In this document: one piece after another, positions 58,010 through 64,000 of the stretch
How positions within the stretch are numbered: the first letter of the stretch is position 1
Layout: every line of letters starts with the position of its first letter
Assembly: GCF_036320965.1 (NCBI RefSeq)
Contig: NC_092249.1
Span: 1,636,114 to 1,700,113 of the forward strand
Reading direction: 5' to 3'
DNA from: Panulirus ornatus
Taxonomy: Eukaryota > Arthropoda > Malacostraca > Decapoda > Palinuridae
DNA: 64,000 bases
The notes under the pieces: generated by a model
What the model saw: the letters and a program-made list of their open reading frames with translations, nothing else
Database searches by the model: none
What the model was told of the DNA's origin: nothing
Position numbers and translations under genes: made by a program

Positions 58010-58038
<29 letters not shown>
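58010..58038. repeat. (GT)n microsatellite
   Basis: A short GT tract. Confidence 0.93.
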
Positions 58039-58039
<1 letters not shown>

Positions 58040-58041
<2 letters not shown>

Positions 58042-58880
58042 GGGGGCGCTGCTTCTCTGGCTCCAAAATGTATCTATTTAGATTATTATTCGTGTTGGTT
58101 TATTCATTGTATCGAGAGGTTATTCAGTCGCTTAATTCTCTGTCTTTCTTATGTTTTTTTTTTTTCATTTAAACATTTATTTTAATAATATCTAGTAGAG
58201 GAAAATAGTTTAAAGAATCATTCCCAAATTTTTTTAAAATTTTTTGTACTGAATTTTCCCCATTACTTTGCCGAGTAAAAACTTATTATTTAGGAAGTCA
58301 GGTACGTAAGCATATATGGTCTATAACTGAAATGTCTGAAATAATTTATTTTACGAAGTATTTTGCCTCTCCAAAATAATTACTTGCTCTTAACACATAA
58401 TAACTCGATTCAGAGGACTGTGAAATACCTAGTTTAAAACGCATCATTAACCAAATTATGTTTTATCGCTGATGATATTTCGTACAAAATACTTCTTGCA
58501 AAATATCGTCCAAAAGTTGGCACTTCACAAAATACCTCGTAGGACAAAACATTTCAGGATTTAAATTTTATGGTTCCAAATACTTTATTAGAGATACACT
58601 GAACTCAACCTGCATGATTACTTGTTTTCGAAAATAACTCAAATATTACATTACCGATAATTTCACGCTTGCAAAAACGAGTTGGTAGTTGAATTATTAC
58701 CTGAAATTGTCTCATAAGAAAATATAGTCACGAAAATCTTAATATATGGTATTTAAACATTAAATATTCAAAAAGTTAGGCCATAGTAATAGTCAGTCAG
58801 TCTATCTTTATTGGTATATTTATTCATCATAAAGATAATCTATAATGTCTTTATTGCATGCAATTTCAAATATTCCTCAT
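58040..58880. other. Very AT-rich stretch, no gene
   Basis: AAAATAC(C)T and AAAATAT motifs recur irregularly between 58350 and 58600, suggesting an old array; no supported ORF. Confidence 0.4.
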
Positions 58881-58883
58881 AAC

Positions 58884-58920
58884 ATGGAATATTCGGAATG
58901 CAAGGAATATTCGGAATGGA
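58884..58920. repeat. 18-bp GGAATATTCGGAATG duplication
   Basis: Two copies of GGAATATTCGGAATG in tandem; GAATATTC inside is an 8-bp palindrome. Confidence 0.8.
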
Positions 58921-59249
58921 AAAAGGCCACGTTAAGACTAGGGAATATTGGTTGACTTAAGCAAGCTAGATCAGGCAATTGTTTAAGCGAATCTGACCTT
59001 TGAAAGAAATAGATTTTATAGAAGAAATTTTGACAAAAGGAGACTTTGTGGGTCTAAACTCCAAGCTGAAGGTACAAGATGTTTACCAATAAGATGTTTA
59101 GATGTGCCATGGAAACAGGAACACTTGACCTCCGATATATTTTTTCTTACAAGCCAACAGAACTTTGCCCCGTTAACGTCTACCGTTTAAAACGCCTCTA
59201 ACAGCGCCGTGCAAACGGGTGGCCATAACCCACAAACCCTGAGCAAGAT

Positions 59250-59287
59250 GTGTGTGTTGTGGCGCAACACATCGCCACAACACACAC
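59250..59287. repeat. Perfect 15-bp-stem hairpin
   Basis: GTGTGTGTTGTGGCG (59250-59264), loop CAACACAT, CGCCACAACACACAC (59273-59287). It is the longest short-loop perfect stem I found apart from the foldback element, and it has no T run after it. Confidence 0.9.
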
Positions 59288-59509
59288 GGTTTTAGACCCG
59301 CAAGAAAAGGTCTCTTGATACGAGTAATGGCGTCCCCGGGAAACTGTAGAAAAATCTTAAAAGAATAAAACTCTTGGGTTGAAAGAATCTGCTTTGCGCT
59401 GGAAAATGCATCATTATACCGCGAGGGAAAAGTCCTCTAAAAGGCGAAAATGTCCCGTTAAAGTAAAGAAATGTGGCGTTAAAACCCTTGGGTGTTCCAT
59501 GCCCCGCCT

Positions 59510-59625
59510 CCCCCCTCTTCCCCTCCCCTCCCAATGCTCGCCTCTCCATTCCACCCTCACCCCGTCCTCCCCACACCTCCAGCCTCCTCCTCCTCCTCCT
59601 CCCTCCCCCCCATACCGGCCTCTCC
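59510..59625. repeat. Polypyrimidine CCTCCC tract
   Basis: C/T-rich low complexity with (CTC)n near 59585-59600; Pro/Ser and Gly/Arg ORFs are artefacts. Confidence 0.8.
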
Positions 59626-60060
59626 ACTTCAATACGCTTCCCGGTGGCTTCTGAAAGACTCACTCAACTTCATTTGCTTAAAAGCCCGTGGTACAGACTG
59701 TTTAGGAAATCCAGCGTAGGGAAAACGCCTGCCTCTTGTTCAGCGGGAAAACCCTTTACGATTTACTGAGCGGGAGAGTCTGCTGGTCAGTCTAGGAGGC
59801 CTCCTCCCTCCCCCTCCTGAGTCTACTGCCCTTAATTCTGTGTCAGTGAGAGGACACATGCATCGTAGGATCTTTCCTCAGTAGGACGTGTTATCCTACT
59901 GGTGTATAGGATCTAGATCTGGCAAATCCTGTGGCTTACAGAGATATGCAGGAGCGGGAGAAGAGATAATATGAGCTGATTCATTAGTTCATGGTCGTCT
60001 GCGTTCTGTCACCCGCTGACTTTTCAATCCCATGTTTATTTAGGAGTTGTGAAACATTGT

Positions 60061-60122
60061 GGTCCTGTAAATATGCAGCTGAGGAGCCCTTGGTCCTGTA
60101 AATATGCAGCTGAGGAGCCCTT
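60061..60122. repeat. Perfect 31-bp tandem duplication
   Basis: 60061-60091 and 60092-60122 are identical (GGTCCTGTAAATATGCAGCT then GAGGAGCCCTT), which points to a recent event or recent gene conversion. Confidence 0.95.
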
Positions 60123-60205
60123 AAAATCTTGTTGATAAAAAGAAATTGATCTCCATTTTGAAACTTAGTCCAATAAGTTAGTGAAGAACAGTCTTTGGTT
60201 CAGGT

Positions 60206-60363
60206 TTGGTTAGGTCAACTGAGGTCTCAGAAAATGGTGTTTGGGCACCTGATGATGAAGGTGAAATTTTGATGATGGTCAATGGTGATGTTGTGGATGA
60301 TAATGATAGGGTAGTAGATGGTGAAAGTTCATGGTGTTCAAGGATGGTGGTAGTGGAAGAGGT

Positions 60364-60366
<3 letters not shown>
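60206..60366. repeat. GATG-rich low-complexity DNA, left part
   Basis: GATGATG, GATGGTG and GTGGTAG triplets. The same kind of DNA resumes at 60750 beyond the element-B composite. Confidence 0.6.

Positions 60367-60429
<63 letters not shown>
60367..60429. repeat. (TA)n, left border of element B
   Basis: A pure 63-bp TA tract. Confidence 0.95.
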
Positions 60430-60430
<1 letters not shown>

Positions 60431-60678
60431 TTTCTTTTCTTTCAAACTATTCGCCATTTCCCGCATTAGCGAGGTAGCGTTAAGAACAGAGGACTGGGCC
60501 TTTGAGGGAATACCCTCACCTGGCCCAATTCTCTGTTCCTTCTTTTGGAAAATTGAAAAAAAAAAAAAAAAAAAAAAAACGAGAGGGGAGGATTTCCAGC
60601 CCCCCGCTCCCTCCCCTTTTAGTCGCCTTCTACGACACGCAGGGAATACGTGGGAAGTATTCTTAATCCCCTATCCCC

Positions 60679-60683
<5 letters not shown>
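60430..60683 (+). mobile_element. Element B, most complete copy
   Basis: A 254-bp element between two (TA)n tracts. In order: a TTCTTTCAAACTATTCGCC block, GCGAGGTAGCGTTAAGAACA, GAGGACTGGGCC, CTCACCTGGCCC, TCTCTGTTCCTTCTTTTGG, a 24-base A run (60556-60579), GAGAGGGGAGGATTTCCAGC, CCGCTCCCTCCCC, GTCGCCTTCTACGACACGC, AGGGAATACGTGGGAAGTAT and CCCCTATCCCCAGGGAT. No ORF and no tRNA-type promoter were seen. Three other copies lie in the window (28.6, 37.0 and 46.8 kb). Confidence 0.85.

Positions 60684-60749
<66 letters not shown>
60684..60749. repeat. (TA)n, right border of element B
   Basis: A pure 66-bp TA tract. Confidence 0.95.
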
Positions 60750-60751
<2 letters not shown>

Positions 60752-60950
60752 CGTGATGGTGATAACGATAGTGAGGAAGATAATGATGATGATAATGAGC
60801 CTGTGAGTTAAGAATGATTGAAAGGATAAACGATAGAAAAAAACGATGGTGAGAAATTCGTTGAAAGGATAGTGATGAAAAATGATGGTGATGGAAGATT
60901 ATAGTGAAGAAGGTGTTGATGGGAAACGTAACGAATGATGGTGACATTGG
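60750..60950. repeat. GATG-rich low-complexity DNA, right part
   Basis: GATGGTGATAACGATAGTGA, AATGATGATGATAATG and GATGGTGATGG continue the composition seen left of the element-B composite. The following 60960-61958 is unique without a supported gene. Confidence 0.6.
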
Positions 60951-61957
60951 TAAGAAGAACGGAAGTCAGCGATGAGTGTTCGAGAGATTAAATGCTATGG
61001 CGAAGACGTTTAGCTGTTAGCCAGGTATTGCTGAAGCGCTCTGATGTTTGCTGACGTCTTGATGTTATATTTGTCGTTAAATTGATAGTTTTGTCCTCGT
61101 GTTAGTGAAATGTGGTGTTGTGAAGGCTGTAGAGTTATGTTGTGGAATGTTGTAGGGGTGGTTGATCGGTCGACCTTGGCTGAAATGGTTTAAACTGGTT
61201 TAATGTAACAGTAGTTTTATTTTTAGGTAAAATTACTGAAGGTATGTGTTAGTGAGCACCCACACTTTATGTATATCCAGGTGTGTGTGTGTGCGTGTGT
61301 AGCATTACCCTTTCGTTATAAGATGATTTTGTACTTGTATTACTTACTGGCGACTGTGAAGGTGATATTGATGTAGATGGTTGTGTTAGATAATGCTGGT
61401 ATGATGTGTCATCATACTAAGCATTATAGTATTACTGTTAATAATTCTTACATCAACTATTATGTTCAGTAAATTTCCTATAGGAAAAAAAGATAATTTG
61501 TGAGAAATAGTTAAGGATAGTTATTTGTTTAAATTTGATGATAGGAAATTTCTCTTTATATTCGTTACGCTGGTTCATGGGAAACTCTCCCTTCTGGAAA
61601 CCATATTATGAGACATTGTATTGTGGCTGTTGACGATTTCCAAAAACGTGTACTAATCTCTTCGTGGATAAAGGTTTTTCAAATGGAAATAATTATTTTC
61701 TTGCAAACGTTATATTTGCGGAAGTTCATCATTAACGAGAGAGTTCATTTTAATCATCATCATTACTTGTATTTTTTCCTTTTTTTTTAAATGCTTAAAT
61801 GATGGTATTATTGATGGTCGGTGTAAGAAAAATTAAGGGCGTTGTTTAAAGCGCCACATGCCAGACATGTTGCATTTTGATCAACTTTCACCTGGACGTT
61901 TTTATTGCTGTATTTCCGTGTTCTTTTTTTTTTCTATATGGATAAAATCCGTCTGAC

Positions 61958-61958
<1 letters not shown>

Positions 61959-62016
<58 letters not shown>
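61959..62016. repeat. (TA)n microsatellite
   Basis: A pure 58-bp TA tract. Confidence 0.95.
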
Positions 62017-62018
<2 letters not shown>

Positions 62019-62120
62019 AAGTTGGTGATATTAAAAAACTTGCATATGTATGTGAAATACATATTTTGATGAAGGTAAGGAAGGTTGGATAGAATGCCTC
62101 TGGGAATACGTAAATTTGCA

Positions 62121-62121
<1 letters not shown>

Positions 62122-62189
<68 letters not shown>
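62122..62189. repeat. (TA)n microsatellite
   Basis: A pure 68-bp TA tract. Confidence 0.95.
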
Positions 62190-62191
<2 letters not shown>

Positions 62192-62307
62192 GTATTTACT
62201 GCTTTGTTATGGACACTCATGTTGGTTTGAATATATGTACAGTTTCGTAACAGATAATCGTGTTGGTGTGACTACTTATGACAATGTGGATTTCCCCATG
62301 ATGTATA

Positions 62308-62420
62308 TAAACCGCCTCGTGAAGGTATATAAACTGCCTATTATAGTTAATAAACCGCTTACGTGGTAAATAAATCGCCTCTTGAAGTAGGCTTACTGCC
62401 TCGTTAAAGGATTCAAACTA
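62308..62420. repeat. Degenerate 20-22-bp repeat, precursor of the 26-bp array
   Basis: TAAACCGCCTCGTGAAGG, TAAACTGCCTATTATAG, TAAACCGCTTACGTGG, TAAATCGCCTCTTGAAG, TTACTGCCTCGTTAAAGG and AAACTACCTCATAAAGCG follow each other at about 20-22-bp steps. Confidence 0.7.
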
Positions 62421-62616
62421 CCTCATAAAGCGTAGGATGTCAAGTCCTTCATAAAGCGTAGGATGTCAAGTCCTTCATAAAGCGTAGGATGTCAAGTCCT
62501 TCATAAAGCGTAGGATGTCAAGTCCTTCATAAAGCGTAGGATGTCAAGTCCTTCATAAAGCGTAGGATATCAAGTCCTTCATAAAGCGTAGGATGTCAAG
62601 TCCTTCATAAAGCGTA
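62421..62616. repeat. 26-bp minisatellite, eight near-identical copies
   Basis: CTTCATAAAGCGTAGGATGT then CAAGTC at an exact 26-bp step: 62421, 62447, 62473, 62499, 62525, 62551, 62577 and 62603. Only the first copy (CCTCATAAAG), one internal base (ATATC) and the truncated last copy differ. Confidence 0.97.
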
Positions 62617-62619
62617 GTG

Positions 62620-63070
62620 AGTATACTAAACTTGCATCTATGAATTCAAAAGTACATAGAATTTTTTATATATAAATCAGTACATACTCGTACAACGATG
62701 AAAAAGATGTATATTTATACAAACTGAAACCTGGCAGTTAAATGCAGAGCCTTAAATGATTAATACACACACACACAACGTATGTATGTCTCCATATATA
62801 CATTCATACAAATTTATGTATAATATTCGTAACAGATTACCCTACCATTTCATAGACTCAGCCTGCATTATCGCAAGTATTCGCTTTCAGGAATTAGTCT
62901 TCCAAATTTAGCGCAATGCGTGGTCCTGCGTGGGCCAAATTGTTATTAATGATAGAGTATTAAAGTGGCCCAGCCTAATGTTTATTGGCTCACTGTTAAG
63001 CTACAAGGAAGTGTCTGGCCTCACCACACGTGTTCAGCAGAGAGAAATATCGTTTTATACTCAGCTTTTC
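62620..63070. other. Unique AT-rich stretch without a supported gene
   Basis: Short CA tract near 62766; no supported ORF. Confidence 0.4.
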
Positions 63071-63074
63071 TCCC

Positions 63075-63150
63075 CTCCTCCTCCTCCTCCTCCTCCTCCT
63101 CTTCTTCTTCTTCTTCTTCTTCTTCTTCTTCTTCTTCTTCTTCTTCTTCG
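63075..63150. repeat. (TCC)n-(TTC)n compound trinucleotide repeat
   Basis: About eight TCC triplets pass directly into about sixteen TTC triplets, a homopurine/homopyrimidine mirror-type tract able to form triplex DNA. Confidence 0.95.
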
Positions 63151-63619
63151 AATAATGTAAGTTTTGCGCCATTCCTTCGTTTTCAGTCCGATTGACGTGA
63201 AACTTTATACATGTATGTCACCATATTCCTATACGCCCCCAAGAGAATTCATGAATTTTTGTATATAGACCTGTTGAAGGATTTTATGGGGTTAAGGGTT
63301 TATGATAAACCAAATAACGTATAGTATAGGGTTATGCCATACAGCTTTTTTTTTCGGTCGAAGCAAACCTGTGTATGTTGCTTGCTGTACGGTATTTATT
63401 TCTGTGTGTGGTGATCAAGTTGAACTTCTGATTTATGCCTTACATATGTTTGTGTGAGGTCATTATGTACAAGGTATTTTGTATTAGCCGACAACAGAAA
63501 GCAACAGGCTTAACACAGATCATGTTGACATGAAAATTAACCCGTTGTTTTGCGCGATGTCTTTAAACAAGTTTTCTTTACATAGTTTTTTCGTAATTTT
63601 GTGTCCAGTAAGTAGGGAA

Positions 63620-63622
<3 letters not shown>

Positions 63623-63688
<66 letters not shown>
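63623..63688. repeat. (TA)n microsatellite
   Basis: A pure TA tract followed by a T run, 35-40 bp before the foldback element. Confidence 0.95.
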
Positions 63689-63694
<6 letters not shown>

Positions 63695-63742
63695 TGGAAA
63701 GGATCAAAATTTTGCGCATGATCGAGATATTCCTATGAGTCC

Positions 63743-64000
63743 ACGGGGAAAATGAAACACGATAAGTTCCCAAGTGCACTTTCGTGTAATAATCACATCA
63801 TCAGTGGAGACACAAGAGAGAAATATAAGTCAGTTGATATACATCGAAGAGACAAAGCTAGGACGCCATTTGGTAAACGTCCTAGCTTCGTCTCTTCGAT
63901 GTATATCAACTGACTTATATTTCTCTCTTGTGTCTCCCCTGATGATGTGATTATTACAAGAAAGTGCACTTGGGAACTTATCGTGTTTCATTTTCCCCGT
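63743..64000. mobile_element. Foldback element with 123-bp arms, cut by window edge
   Basis: Left arm 63743-63865 and right arm 63878-64000 are reverse complements with about three mismatches and no net indel; the 12-bp centre is CCATTTGGTAAA. The left flank continues outward as TCCTATGAGTCC, and the half copy at 12.9 kb shows the matching right-side continuation (GGACTCATA), so the element probably extends beyond the window. It has no ORF. Arm hallmarks: AAGTGCACTTGGGAAC, CGTGTTTCATTTTCCCCGT, TCTCTCTTGTGTCTCCCCTG and GATGTATATCAACTGAC. Long-arm, short-centre architecture fits a foldback/MITE-like DNA element; no transposase is present. Confidence 0.8.

Overview
The window looks like gene-poor nuclear DNA from a eukaryote, most plausibly a decapod crustacean. 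The call rests on three things: very dense long dinucleotide tracts (about 22 (TA)n, plus many (CA)n and (GA)n of 40-85 bp), tRNA-derived SINEs with intact box A/box B sequences, and many minisatellites. No rRNA gene, complete tRNA gene, transposase or reverse-transcriptase ORF, bacterial operon or CRISPR array was found. Almost every long ORF is a repeat read through (poly-IY, HT, CV, SL or RE translations) and should not be taken as a gene. The species assignment is inference; I ran no search.

Layout. 1-4.3 kb: simple repeats, two SINE copies, a 57-bp minisatellite and a plausible 3'-terminal coding exon (3571-3645) with a downstream AATAAA. 4.1-13.1 kb: the first array of a dispersed 21-bp repeat, microsatellites, two decayed arrays built on TTTAC motifs (9.4-10.1 and 11.9-12.6 kb) and a half copy of a foldback element. 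13.6 kb: the best gene signal, a minus-strand exon encoding a signal peptide and ending at a consensus splice donor. 15-36 kb: a second 21-bp-family array, a full-length SINE (19.4 kb), and several minisatellites and decayed satellites. 36-51 kb: element-B copies beside (TA)n, more minisatellites, and 21-bp-family arrays in opposite orientations. 51-64 kb: mostly non-repetitive AT-rich DNA with two weak exon candidates near 56.3 kb, an element-B/(TA)n composite (60.4-60.7 kb), a young 26-bp array (62.4-62.6 kb) and a 123-bp-arm inverted repeat that runs off the right edge.

The genes do not form a recognisable pathway. The window is best read as intergenic and intronic DNA containing parts of perhaps two genes whose other exons lie elsewhere or could not be recognised. 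The most informative content is the repeat landscape: four dispersed families (a SINE, element B, the foldback element and the 21-bp unit) recur within 64 kb. The first three tend to abut dinucleotide tracts, which suggests that insertions carry or seed the microsatellites. I did not find a convincing new enzymatic or defence system.
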